In this document: positions 42,224 through 51,450 of the stretch, piece by piece
How the letters are laid out: every line of letters starts with the position of its first letter
How positions within the stretch are numbered: the first letter of the stretch is position 1
From: Abyssibacter sp036156195
GTDB lineage: Bacteria; Pseudomonadota; Gammaproteobacteria; Nevskiales; OUC007
DNA: 64,000 nt
Assembly: GCA_036156195.1 (NCBI GenBank)
Contig: JAYZUZ010000004.1
Location: 124,001-188,000 of the forward strand
Reading direction: 5' to 3'
Position numbers and translations under genes: made by a program
The notes under the pieces: model-generated
The model's database searches: none
Told to the model about the DNA's origin: nothing
The model's input: only the letters and a program-made list of their open reading frames with translations

Positions 42224-45200
42224 CTACAAGGTCTTGAGCGGCTGCGGGTCCGCCAGTAGGAAACCTTGCTGGTAGCTCACACCGAGCTTGTGCAAGGTCT
42301 CCGACTGCGCCTTTGTTTCTACGCCTTCGGCGATGGTCTCGATACCCAGTTCCCTGGCGATATTGACCTGGGCTTGGATGAGCGCCCGGTCGACCGGGCT
42401 GTCCGGGCTGGCCTGGACGAAGCGCTTGTCGACCTTGAGTAGGTCTACGGGCAGATCCCGCAGATACGCGAAGGACGACATGCCTGTGCCGAAGTCATCC
42501 AACGCAAAGCGGCAACCCAGCTTTTTCAGCGACTTGATGAAATGGACCGCCTCGGCGATGTACGACACCGCTGCAGATTCGGTGATCTCGAACAGCAGTT
42601 GGGCCGGGTTGATCTGGGCGTGCTCGATCTGTTCCAGCACGTAGGCCGTGAAGGTGGCATCACCCAGGCTTTGGCCCGACAGATTAATTCCAATGCGAAT
42701 GGACTCTGAGTCGAACTCGGCGAGCCGCTGCAGTGCCTGATGCACGACCCAGCGATCAATAGCGGTCATGAGGAAGTAACGTTCGGCAGCGGGCAGGAAC
42801 TCGGCGGCGACCATGGGCGGAGCGCCGTCGTCCATCTGCATGCGCAGCGTCAGCTCCAGATAAAAGGGCTCGTCGCTGCTCTTGTGCTCGGAGCGCACCA
42901 CGGGTTCGTAGTAGAACTCGAAACGGTCCTGTTCCAGTGCCTGGGTGATTTGGGCCAGCAAGTCCGTCTCATCGTGTCGCTGGCCCTGGGTCATGTCTTC
43001 ACCGTCATAGATGCAGACCTGGTTGCGACCGCGTTGCTTGGCGGCGTAGCACGCAGCATCGGCTTGGCTCATGACGGTGGGGATGCTGACACTGTTGCGG
43101 TCGACGGTGACGATCCCGATGCTGGCCCCCACCTGGAACGAACGTCCGTGCCACTTGAAGTCCAGCTCATTCAGCGCGGTGATGGCTGCCGACGCGATGC
43201 TCTCTGCGCGTTCGACCGTGCAGTGCTCCAGCAAGATGCCGAATTCATCTCCACCCAGACGGGCCAGCATGTCAGAGCGTCGAAGTTTCTGCCCGAGCAA
43301 CTCCGACAATTGCTTGAGCAGCTCGTCGCCAGCGGCGTGGCCACAGGTGTCGTTGATGACCTTGAACCGGTCCAGGTCGACAAAGCACATCACGTGCTGT
43401 TCTTCGTGGCGGCCGGCACCCAAAATGAGTTGGTGCAGGCGTCGCTCGAACTCAGCCCGGTTGACGAGTCCGGTCAGGGCGTCGTGCGTGGCCTTGTATG
43501 ACAACTCGCGCGCAAGCATGCGCTCGTCGCTGACATCTCGGAACACCAGGACAGCGCCGGTCATCTCACCCTGGCTGTCTTGAATCGGGGCAGCCGAATG
43601 GTCAATGGGAATGCGCAGGCCACTGTCGGATAACAACGTGGCATCCGGGTCGGTGTCTTCCACGAGGCTCTTGGTCCGCAGGCAGAGCTCAATGGGGTTG
43701 GGCAGTGGACGTTGATCGGTACTGCGAACCACGCGATAAACGTTGAATAGCGACTTGCCTTGGGCCTTGGCCAACTCGGTGCCCGTGAGATCTTCCGCGG
43801 TGGGGTTCATGTATTCCACGCGGCCTTCGAGGTCGGTGGTGATGACGCCATCGCCAATGGAGCGGAGGGTGACTTCTACCCGTTCCTTCTCGTCAGACAG
43901 GGCCTGCACCAGTGAGGCGCGGTGCTTGTCGTCCTGCTCGTTGCGGTAGGCCAGCGATAACAGGTCGGCAGCACCACTGACGGTGCTGTATTCGAACTGC
44001 GACCACTCGCGCGGTTCTTCGGACTGCAGCGAGAGTACGCCTAGCAATTGGTCATGCACGATGACAGGCACATCGAGCGTTGTCGCGAGGTCTTGTTCGG
44101 GGACGAGCAGTTTCCAAGGCAGGGGTGAGTCATCCCAGGCCGCGTGAGTGCGGGCACGCTGCAAGGCCTGTCGCGCGAATTGATCGCGTTGGCTGCCGTG
44201 GATGGTCGTGACCTGCGTCGGTTCCGAGCCTTCCGGGCGCGCACGCGCGGTGACCGCCGCGTAATGCGGCGTGACCGCGGCATAGGCCACCCGGCAGTCA
44301 TCAAACACAACGGACAGGCTGGCAACGGCCTGCTGGATCACGTCGGCCGGGGGCGTGTCTGTTGCGACCAGGCGAGACAGTTCGCTGATCAGCCGCAGCC
44401 GTGTGAATTCCTCCGAGAGCTTGCGCTCGCGGTGCTTGGCGGTGTGGATGTCCACAACCTGGGCGATGACATAGGGGGCCGCGTCCTCGAGTTCCGTCGT
44501 CGCCGCCATTGTGATGCTGACCCAGCGCGAATTGGTGGCCGTGACGAGTTCGGCTTCCAGTCGCGCGGCGTCTGATGCAGAGCCCTGCAAACCCTTGAGT
44601 GCCGATTCAACGCCCTTCTTCTGGCGACTCGTGAACAGGGCGCTCAACGGTTCCCCGATCAGATCGTCGATGTCGCGTCCGACCAGTGTGGTCAGAGCGG
44701 TGTTGGCCGAGCGGATCCGGCCATTGGCTTCGGTGATGATCATGGCAACCGCGCTGTGTTCGAAAGCCACGCGGTAATAGGCCTCACGATCCGCTAACGC
44801 ACGGGCGGTTCGGCGTTCTTCGCTGATCTCCATAAAGGTAATGACATGGCCGCCAAAGGCTTTTTCGCTGTCCTTATAGCGGCTGGAGTTCACCCGCCAG
44901 GTGCGGCCATCCTCCGATTCCAGCGTGATCGTGCTTTCGTCATTCTCTCCCGTGAGCTGCGCCAGCCCGGCACCCAGCTTCTTGAATTGCACGTTCCAGC
45001 CGGCGCTGCGGATGTTTGCATTTTCCTTGATGGAGTCGAGGCTGATGACGGCACTAGCCGCGTTGTTGAAGCGCCGGATGCGTTGGTTCTCATCGAGAAC
45101 TATCAGGGGGAAGTTGAGCGTCTCCTTGATAATCTCAAGGTCGCGCGCTGTGGCAGCGAGTTCGTCGCTCTTGACGGCCAATTCGTCGTTGACCGTCATC

Positions 45201-47344
45201 AGCTCTTCGTTGGTGGACTGCATTTCCTCGTTGGAGGTCTGCAGCTCCTCGTTGGTCGATTGCAGCTCTTCGTTGGAGGACTGCAGCTCTTCGTTCAGGC
45301 TTTGCAGTTCCTCGTTAGCCGACTCCACTTCCTCGAGTACGGTTTGCAGATGCAATCGGGTTGTTGCGAGTTCGCGTTCCAGCTCGTTGGCGATCGCATT
45401 GCTGGTGTCGTCTTCCCTGCCAACTGCGGCGTAGGCATCCGCATCGCGCACATGGAAGGCGATGATGACGTAACGCGTGTCGTTGATGGTGGTCTGATGC
45501 ACCGACGTCGAAAACGCAATCATTTGATTGTCTTTCTCGATCGTGTACGTGCCCCCTTCAACGCTGTTGCCTTCGCTGCGACACCGGAAGACCATCGCCC
45601 GGACCTCCGCGAGGATCGGTGCTGCCAGCAGGTCGAACACGCTCCACTGTGTGGGCCCTGAGGGCAACCCGACGAAGGGCGACACATCACCAATGACATG
45701 CACCGGCCGGTTGGCGTCGTCAATGATCACCGAAGGTGGGGCAAAGAGCTTGACGGCGGCTGAGTGCACCGCGTGGGTAAGCGCCTCAGCCTGGCTGTCC
45801 ACCCGCTGCCGCTTGGTGGCCGGGGTGCGCGGAGTCGGGTCGAATGCGGAGCGAAGCTGGGTGTCCTCGGCGCGCGCGCCTTCGACGCGTCGGTAGATGC
45901 GTGCGCGAGCGTCGATGGCGGAATAGAGCTCCCCGTATTTGTCGGGGGTTTCCGACTTGCCGAGGAAGAGAATGCCGTTCTTGTTCAACGCGTAGTGAAA
46001 AATCCCGAGTACCCGCCGCTGTGACTCCGGCGAGAAATAGATCATCACGTTGCGACACGTGATCATGTCCATCCGGGAGAACGGCGGATCATCGATCAAA
46101 TTCTGGGTGGCGAAGACCATGCGCCGGCGCAGCAGCTTGGACGCGTGGTACTCGTCGGACACATGTTCAAAGTAGCGGTCGCGCAGCGCTTTTGGGATGG
46201 GTTCCAGCGCGGCCGCCGGATAGATGCCGCGACGCGCGATGTCGACCACTTCACGCTTGAGGTCGCTCACGAAGATCATGAAATCAGGCGCGTCAGGGCG
46301 ACCTCTGCGGGCCTCTGCCAGCAGAATCGCCAGCGAGTAGGCTTCTTCGCCTGTGGCGCAGCCAGCCACCCAGCATCGGACCATGTCGGAGGAGGGGCGG
46401 TCGGTCATGACTTCTTCCACGGCCTTGCCCATCGCCTTGAAGGCGCCGGTGTCGCGAAAGAAGGCGGTGACTGGAATCAGGACATCCGAGGCCAGTTGGC
46501 GGGCTTCGGCCTCCTCGTTCTCCAGCAGCTCGCAATACTCATCCAGCGATGCGGCGGATGACATGCCGATGCGCCGGCGGATCCGGCGCAGTACCGTGCC
46601 TCGCTTGTAGTTATCCAGGCGAAGCCCGGTCTTACGGCGCACGATGCGACACACGCGGGTGTAGTCATCATCGAGGTCCCGATTCGGGAGTTCGTGTAGG
46701 AACAGGCCTCCGGCGCTGCGGCCGATCGTATCCAGGCGTCGACCGATTTCTGCAGGTGCGCTGACCGAGTCCGCGCAGCCAGTGCGGATGGCTGCGCGTG
46801 GCATGCCGTCGTATTGAGCGGTGTCGGGGTCTTGCACCAGTACGACGCCACCGGAGGCCTTGACCGCCTTGGCTCCCGTGCTGCCATCCTGACCTGTGCC
46901 AGAGAGAATGACCGCGACGCAGCGCTCGTCGCAGGTTGCGGCCAGCGACACCAGTAGCCGGTCCCCAGATGGGTGAGCGCTGGTGTCAGGGTCGGGTTTG
47001 CGCAGGCGAATAACGCCGCTCTGAAATACGGCGTCTCGGTCGGGCGGTACGACGTAGATGACGCCCGGTTCCGGACGAACACCGGTTTTGGCGGCTTCGA
47101 CCTTGCAATCCGTGCAGGTGGCCAGCAATTCCGGCAACTGGCTGTGATGTGTCGGAGACACATGCTGAGTAATGATGATCGACGCCCCGACCAGCTGGTC
47201 GAGCTCACCGCAGAGCGCCTTGAGCGCTGCCAGGCCACCCGCCGACGCGACCACACCGATCATGACCGGCTGACTGGGCGTGTCCGCGTCCTTGGACTGC
47301 TGGTCGGTTCCGTTCTGTTGCTTAGCCACGCACTGTCCGTTCAA
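42224..47344 (-). CDS. CheB-CheR-PAS-GAF-GGDEF-EAL signalling protein
   Basis: The 1706-aa protein may start at TTG 47344 or GTG 47329. Domain order: CheB methylesterase (about 28-205; Ser in VVASAGG, His in TQHVSP, Asp in SGTGQDGS); CheR methyltransferase (about 215-495; VAGCATGEEAYSLA); a coiled coil of NEELQS/T repeats (about 670-725); PAS domains (about 740-990); a GAF-like region (about 1000-1160); another PAS (about 1170-1290, IGDGVITTDLEGRVEYMNPTAE); GGDEF with intact LGGDEFGILL (about 1365); and EAL. The EAL signature is ELTLR instead of EALLR, but Glu and Arg, DDFGTG and AEGVET remain. Such fusions join chemotaxis-type modification chemistry with c-di-GMP turnover; activity of each part is untested. 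Confidence 0.88.
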   Translation of the reverse strand: MNGQCVAKQQNGTDQQSKDADTPSQPVMIGVVASAGGLAALKALCGELDQLVGASIIITQHVSPTHHSQLPELLATCTDCKVEAAKTGVRPEPGVIYVVPPDRDAVFQSGVIRLRKPDPDTSAHPSGDRLLVSLAATCDERCVAVILSGTGQDGSTGAKAVKASGGVVLVQDPDTAQYDGMPRAAIRTGCADSVSAPAEIGRRLDTIGRSAGGLFLHELPNRDLDDDYTRVCRIVRRKTGLRLDNYKRGTVLRRIRRRIGMSSAASLDEYCELLENEEAEARQLASDVLIPVTAFFRDTGAFKAMGKAVEEVMTDRPSSDMVRCWVAGCATGEEAYSLAILLAEARRGRPDAPDFMIFVSDLKREVVDIARRGIYPAAALEPIPKALRDRYFEHVSDEYHASKLLRRRMVFATQNLIDDPPFSRMDMITCRNVMIYFSPESQRRVLGIFHYALNKNGILFLGKSETPDKYGELYSAIDARARIYRRVEGARAEDTQLRSAFDPTPRTPATKRQRVDSQAEALTHAVHSAAVKLFAPPSVIIDDANRPVHVIGDVSPFVGLPSGPTQWSVFDLLAAPILAEVRAMVFRCRSEGNSVEGGTYTIEKDNQMIAFSTSVHQTTINDTRYVIIAFHVRDADAYAAVGREDDTSNAIANELERELATTRLHLQTVLEEVESANEELQSLNEELQSSNEELQSTNEELQTSNEEMQSTNEELMTVNDELAVKSDELAATARDLEIIKETLNFPLIVLDENQRIRRFNNAASAVISLDSIKENANIRSAGWNVQFKKLGAGLAQLTGENDESTITLESEDGRTWRVNSSRYKDSEKAFGGHVITFMEISEERRTARALADREAYYRVAFEHSAVAMIITEANGRIRSANTALTTLVGRDIDDLIGEPLSALFTSRQKKGVESALKGLQGSASDAARLEAELVTATNSRWVSITMAATTELEDAAPYVIAQVVDIHTAKHRERKLSEEFTRLRLISELSRLVATDTPPADVIQQAVASLSVVFDDCRVAYAAVTPHYAAVTARARPEGSEPTQVTTIHGSQRDQFARQALQRARTHAAWDDSPLPWKLLVPEQDLATTLDVPVIVHDQLLGVLSLQSEEPREWSQFEYSTVSGAADLLSLAYRNEQDDKHRASLVQALSDEKERVEVTLRSIGDGVITTDLEGRVEYMNPTAEDLTGTELAKAQGKSLFNVYRVVRSTDQRPLPNPIELCLRTKSLVEDTDPDATLLSDSGLRIPIDHSAAPIQDSQGEMTGAVLVFRDVSDERMLARELSYKATHDALTGLVNRAEFERRLHQLILGAGRHEEQHVMCFVDLDRFKVINDTCGHAAGDELLKQLSELLGQKLRRSDMLARLGGDEFGILLEHCTVERAESIASAAITALNELDFKWHGRSFQVGASIGIVTVDRNSVSIPTVMSQADAACYAAKQRGRNQVCIYDGEDMTQGQRHDETDLLAQITQALEQDRFEFYYEPVVRSEHKSSDEPFYLELTLRMQMDDGAPPMVAAEFLPAAERYFLMTAIDRWVVHQALQRLAEFDSESIRIGINLSGQSLGDATFTAYVLEQIEHAQINPAQLLFEITESAAVSYIAEAVHFIKSLKKLGCRFALDDFGTGMSSFAYLRDLPVDLLKVDKRFVQASPDSPVDRALIQAQVNIARELGIETIAEGVETKAQSETLHKLGVSYQQGFLLADPQPLKTL

Positions 47345-47712
47345 ACCCGCTGCGCCCGGAGTAGGCGTCAGCCTGCTGAGAAGTGAGCGCTACTGTGCCA
47401 CTACACCTCAATAAGCGCTATCGCCCATCAGATTGAATGGAGGCTGGCAGCAATCCGGCACGGATTCTGCTAGCTGCCGCGGGTATGTCCTTCGGTCGTG
47501 TCATCCACATGGATGAACCGGGGGGTGGGAATGCTCTAGGCCAAAGCTGCGTGCTCGGGGAAAATTGCAAAGCAGTTATGTCGTTATGACCGTTTGTTGA
47601 CGCTTCGCTAAACCCGGGGCTAGTCTACGGCCGAACCGCTGAGGTCGGACCTCGTCGGGAAGCATAAGTTCAAAGGCACAAAGCCTGAATAAACTCCATG
47701 GAGAAATACTCA
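47345..47712. other. upstream region of the TonB-dependent receptor gene
   Basis: This divergent gap lies between the signalling gene and the receptor gene. It contains a small inverted repeat AATCCG-gca-CGGATT (47452-47466) and a promoter-like pair near its right end (separate entry). I see no riboswitch-like structure, RNA gene or mobile repeat in the rest. Confidence 0.5.
47597..47626 (+). promoter_or_regulatory. candidate sigma70 promoter of the TonB-dependent receptor gene
   Basis: TTGACG at 47597-47602 is a near-consensus -35; TAGTCT at 47621-47626 is a weak -10 after an 18-base spacer. The start codon lies about 85 bases downstream. Confidence 0.45.
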
Positions 47713-50376
47713 ATGCTCAAGCGTGACGAAAACTCGCGCGGAATGCTGAAGCTCAATCCGCTGTCTGCAGCGATTGCAGCGGCGTTTGCGTACGCAGCAG
47801 CTCCGCAAGTGGCAGTGGCTCAGACAGACAGCACTGACGAAGAAGCCGTTGACCTCGGTGAATTTGAAGTGACCGGTTCGCGTCTCGGACGCGCCGACGT
47901 CGAGGGCGCATTGCCAGTGTCCGTGATCAATCGCGATGACATCGACGCCAGTGGCTTCACCTCTGTGGGTGAACTGCTCCGTAATACCGTATTCAACTCA
48001 GCGGGTGCTTTCCGTGCGCAGTCGGGTAGCTCGGCTCAGGGTCTCGTGGCCGTGGACCTGCGTGGTCTCGGCAGCCAGCGCACCCTGGTGCTGATTGACG
48101 GTCGCCGTGCGCCGAAGGCTCCTTATGCCCCGACCGCTCAGGACTTGAACGCTGTGCCGCTGGCGGCGGTTGAGCGGATCGAAATCCTGAAGGATGGCGC
48201 CGGTGCTATTTACGGTTCCGATGCCATCGGTGGTGTGATCAACGTCATCACCCGCAAGGACTACGAAGGCGTTGAAGTTTCGTACCAGGTTCAGAGTAAT
48301 GACCGCGAAGGCGGTGATGTCGAGCAGGGTAACGTCACGATTGGCATCAGCGGCGACCGCGGCAACATGGTGATCGGCGCCTCGTACTTCCAGCGCGACA
48401 TCATTTTCGCTCGTGATTCCCTGTTCAATTCCCCCGGTGCCAGCTTCTTCTCCAACAACCTGATTTGGGGTGAAGACACCGATGGAGACGGGACGACCGA
48501 CGGATACGTCTATGCGCCGGTTCCTGGTGGCTGCCCTGCGCCGACGACGCCCGGATACTTCATCACGGGTGCGGGTCTCTGTGGCTACGACTTCACGCTG
48601 GTTTCGGCGGACGAAGCCGAGACAGGCAACCGTGGCCTGTTCACCAAGGGCTTCTACGAGATCAACGATGACTGGGGCGTAACCGTCAACGCCAGCATCA
48701 ACCGGGCGACGTCCTTTGGTCGTTATGCACCGTCTCTGAACGATGTGTCGCTGACTATTCCGATCGACAACGCATTCCTGGATGAGCAGGCAGCCGGCAT
48801 TGATCCGAATACACTGTCCACTCCCATTTACTTCTACCACCGCTTCGCTGGTCTCGGTACACGTGACACGACGACCGACGCGAACGTATACGACCTGTCC
48901 GGTATTTTCGAAGGTCGCATCGGTGCGGTAAATGTCGAGTTCGGCGCCCGCCATAACGAGTACAAGTTCTTCGAGACGGGTCGCAACTTCGTGGTGCTGC
49001 CGATTGTTCAGTCCTACCTGGATAGCGACACCTACGATTACACCGATCCGCTGTCGAACAGTGACGCCGTGTTGAACTCCATGAAAGCCACGATTGGTCG
49101 TGAATCGATCTGGCGCACGGAAGAGGCCTTTGCAGGCTTTGACATGCCTGTCTTCGAAATGTCCGGCGGCACAGCGCAGTTGGCCGGTGGCTTCGAATAC
49201 CGCACCGAGGAGTACAACGATCAGTACGACTCGCTGTCGGAAGGTGGCGCCATTGGTGGTTCCGCGGGTAATTCGGCTGGTACCGATCGCACGGTTCGCG
49301 CGCTGTATGGCGAAATGCTGCTGCCGATCATGGATACGCTTGAAGTCAGCGTGGCGGCCCGTTACGACGATTACTCGGACTACGGTAGTGACACCTCGCC
49401 GAGCGTGCGTCTGCGTTATCAGCCGCTGCCCGACCTGGCACTGCGTGCTTCTTACAGTGCAGGTTTCCGCGCTCCGTCGCTGGACCTGATCAGTCAGAAG
49501 CCTGCTTTCTCGGCGGAGTCGATCAGCAATGACGGCCCGAGCTGTGTGTTCAATGGCGGTACCTTCGATACCTCCACGAACACCTGCCGCAACGCTGATG
49601 GCAGTGTGCGTCAGTTCCAGATCAACGCTACGCAGATCGCTAACCCAGACTTGGCATCGGAGCAGTCCGACCAGTTCTCGCTGGGTGTCGCTTATCAGGT
49701 TACGTCGTTCTTCGATTTCTCTCTGGACTACTACAACATCCAGATCACGGATCGTATCGACACCCTGACCCCAAGCGAGATTCTGGATTCGCTCCGCGTG
49801 GGTGATCCGGTACCGGCTGCGTTCACCGTGACGCGTGGTAACAACAACGATCCGAATGCTCGTATCACCAACATCGTCTTTGGTTTTGCGAACAACGGTG
49901 AGTTGGACACCAGCGGCCTGGACTTTGAAGGTAACTTCTCCTTCGCCATGGGTGGTCTGGGTACGATCGAATCCCAACTGCGTTACGTGCACATTCTTGA
50001 GTACAAGATTGATGGTGGTCGTGACCAGGTGGGTGATCCTTCGCTGCCTGAGTACCGCATGACAGCCAACACCCGTTGGACCTGGTCGGACCTCGAGTTC
50101 TCCTGGAACATGAACATCATCGGCGATCAAGCCGAAACCACGAATGTTCAGCCGGATGGTTCAGTGAGCCAGGACGGTCATGTACCGACCTACGTTACGC
50201 ATGACTTCCAGTTGGGCTACACGACGCCTTGGAACGGCACGATTGCAGTCGGTGCAATCAATGCCTTTGGCAAGGAGCCGGATCAGCGTTCGGCGTTCGA
50301 CGGTCGTGACTACAACTTCTACCTGTACGACCAGTACGGCACCCAGCCGTACGTCCGCTACACGCAGCGCTTCTAA
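47713..50376 (+). CDS. TonB-dependent outer-membrane receptor
   Basis: I choose ATG 47713 because a TGGAG site lies before it; ATG 47698 adds five residues but has no site. The ~887-aa protein has a signal peptide ending at PQVAVAQ, a plug domain (VSVINRDDIDASGFTSVGELLRN; LRGLGSQRTLVLIDGRR; VERIEILKDGAGAIYGSDAIGGVINVIT) and a 22-strand-type barrel with the ASYSAGFRAPSL motif and a C-terminal YVRYTQRF ending in Phe. It imports a substrate using TonB energy. The genes that follow (modifying enzymes, a TonB2 system, Opp) suggest a peptide-like or natural-product substrate, but no substrate can be assigned. Confidence 0.93.
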   Translation: MLKRDENSRGMLKLNPLSAAIAAAFAYAAAPQVAVAQTDSTDEEAVDLGEFEVTGSRLGRADVEGALPVSVINRDDIDASGFTSVGELLRNTVFNSAGAFRAQSGSSAQGLVAVDLRGLGSQRTLVLIDGRRAPKAPYAPTAQDLNAVPLAAVERIEILKDGAGAIYGSDAIGGVINVITRKDYEGVEVSYQVQSNDREGGDVEQGNVTIGISGDRGNMVIGASYFQRDIIFARDSLFNSPGASFFSNNLIWGEDTDGDGTTDGYVYAPVPGGCPAPTTPGYFITGAGLCGYDFTLVSADEAETGNRGLFTKGFYEINDDWGVTVNASINRATSFGRYAPSLNDVSLTIPIDNAFLDEQAAGIDPNTLSTPIYFYHRFAGLGTRDTTTDANVYDLSGIFEGRIGAVNVEFGARHNEYKFFETGRNFVVLPIVQSYLDSDTYDYTDPLSNSDAVLNSMKATIGRESIWRTEEAFAGFDMPVFEMSGGTAQLAGGFEYRTEEYNDQYDSLSEGGAIGGSAGNSAGTDRTVRALYGEMLLPIMDTLEVSVAARYDDYSDYGSDTSPSVRLRYQPLPDLALRASYSAGFRAPSLDLISQKPAFSAESISNDGPSCVFNGGTFDTSTNTCRNADGSVRQFQINATQIANPDLASEQSDQFSLGVAYQVTSFFDFSLDYYNIQITDRIDTLTPSEILDSLRVGDPVPAAFTVTRGNNNDPNARITNIVFGFANNGELDTSGLDFEGNFSFAMGGLGTIESQLRYVHILEYKIDGGRDQVGDPSLPEYRMTANTRWTWSDLEFSWNMNIIGDQAETTNVQPDGSVSQDGHVPTYVTHDFQLGYTTPWNGTIAVGAINAFGKEPDQRSAFDGRDYNFYLYDQYGTQPYVRYTQRF

Positions 50377-50400
50377 GCCGGCGTAAGCGGTACGCTAGAT

Positions 50401-50430
50401 GCGCGGGGCCTCCGGGCCCCGCGTTTTTTG
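50401..50430 (+). terminator. intrinsic terminator after the TonB-dependent receptor gene
   Basis: A GCGCGGGGCC / GGCCCCGCG-type stem with a TCC loop is followed by TTTTTTG. It would end the receptor transcript, although the next gene starts only 28 bases further on. Confidence 0.85.
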
Positions 50431-50457
50431 TTTGTGGAGAAGTCAGGAGGCGTCATC

Positions 50458-51450
50458 GTGGACACGGCTGATGCCACACATGCAGGTGATTGGTCGGCTT
50501 ACTGGGCCGAAGGGCATGCACATTCCTGCCCAACGACGTTCGCCGAGTACTATGGGCCTAACACGCGGGCGTTCTGGTCCGCGTCGCTCCGTCATATAAG
50601 TGCGGACGAATGTTGGCTGGAACTGGCTTGCGGAGGTGGGGGGCTGCTGGAGTTTGTAGCGCAGCAGGTTCCTGATGAACGAATGCCGAAGGTTGTCGGG
50701 GTGGACTTGGCGTCGGTAGAGGCCACCGTCACCCGCCGGCTGGCGACCGTATCAGCTCAGGCTCAGGCCCGGATTCGGGTCTTTGAGCGGACCAGTGCCA
50801 CGTCGGTGCCGTTGCCTGATGGTTCGGTGACGCGTCTTGCCTCTCAGTTTGGGTTCGAGTACGTCGAAGAGGAGCCATTGCGCGCTGAATGTCAGCGCCT
50901 GCTTGCCCCGAATTCGGCAGTCGCATTGATCATGCACAAGACAGGGTCCCGTCTGTACGAGCAGGCAGTGGCTGAGCGAGCCATTGCCGCTGCGGCATTG
51001 GACCCGGAGGGTTTACTCGCAAGCTCCCGTGCTGCCATCCCCGTTGCGGCTGCAGCCCGCGCCAAGGCACTGGACGGTCCGGCGCTCGCGAACGCAGCGC
51101 GCGTGCGCGAGCGATACAATGCTGCAGTTCGGGTGCTGCTCGCCATGGGTGAGGCGGTTGGTGCGCTGGATTACGCTGAAGAGCTGCTGTCCGATTGCGG
51201 GGCCTTGGTGTCGGGTCAGCGCGCGCTGACAGTGCCGAATATGCTGGGTCGGTTGAGTGGACTCGAAGCGGCGACTCGCGCGCAAGTGGAGCGACTCAAG
51301 GCCCTTGAACGGGCTGCGATGGACGCAAACAAATTGGGTCGGGTGCAAGCCTGGCTAGGCGCAATCGGTTTTCGCTCGATTGAAGTAACAACGCTTTTCG
51401 AAGCAGGCCATGAGATGGGGTGGGCCTTGCGGTCCACAAGAATAAAATGA
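50458..51450 (+). CDS. SAM-dependent class I methyltransferase
   Basis: GTG 50458 is chosen because of the strong AGGAGG site at 50445-50450; the product is 330 aa. Motif I WLELACGGGGLLEFVAQQV lies at about 54-72, followed by VVGVDLAS (motif II Asp) and a SATSVPLPDGSVTRLASQFGFEYVEE stretch typical of methyltransferases acting on small molecules or lipids. The C-terminal half is Ala-rich and helical, with no domain I know. The stop overlaps the next start (ATGA), so it forms a unit with the sulfotransferase and oxygenase genes. The methylated substrate is unknown. Confidence 0.75.
   Translation: MDTADATHAGDWSAYWAEGHAHSCPTTFAEYYGPNTRAFWSASLRHISADECWLELACGGGGLLEFVAQQVPDERMPKVVGVDLASVEATVTRRLATVSAQAQARIRVFERTSATSVPLPDGSVTRLASQFGFEYVEEEPLRAECQRLLAPNSAVALIMHKTGSRLYEQAVAERAIAAAALDPEGLLASSRAAIPVAAAARAKALDGPALANAARVRERYNAAVRVLLAMGEAVGALDYAEELLSDCGALVSGQRALTVPNMLGRLSGLEAATRAQVERLKALERAAMDANKLGRVQAWLGAIGFRSIEVTTLFEAGHEMGWALRSTRIK

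Noticed and set aside
47998..50130. 710-codon open frame on the minus strand
   Set aside because: It lies wholly opposite the TonB-dependent receptor gene, has no recognisable domain and is composed of His/Arg/Val-rich sequence typical of antisense frames in GC-rich genes.
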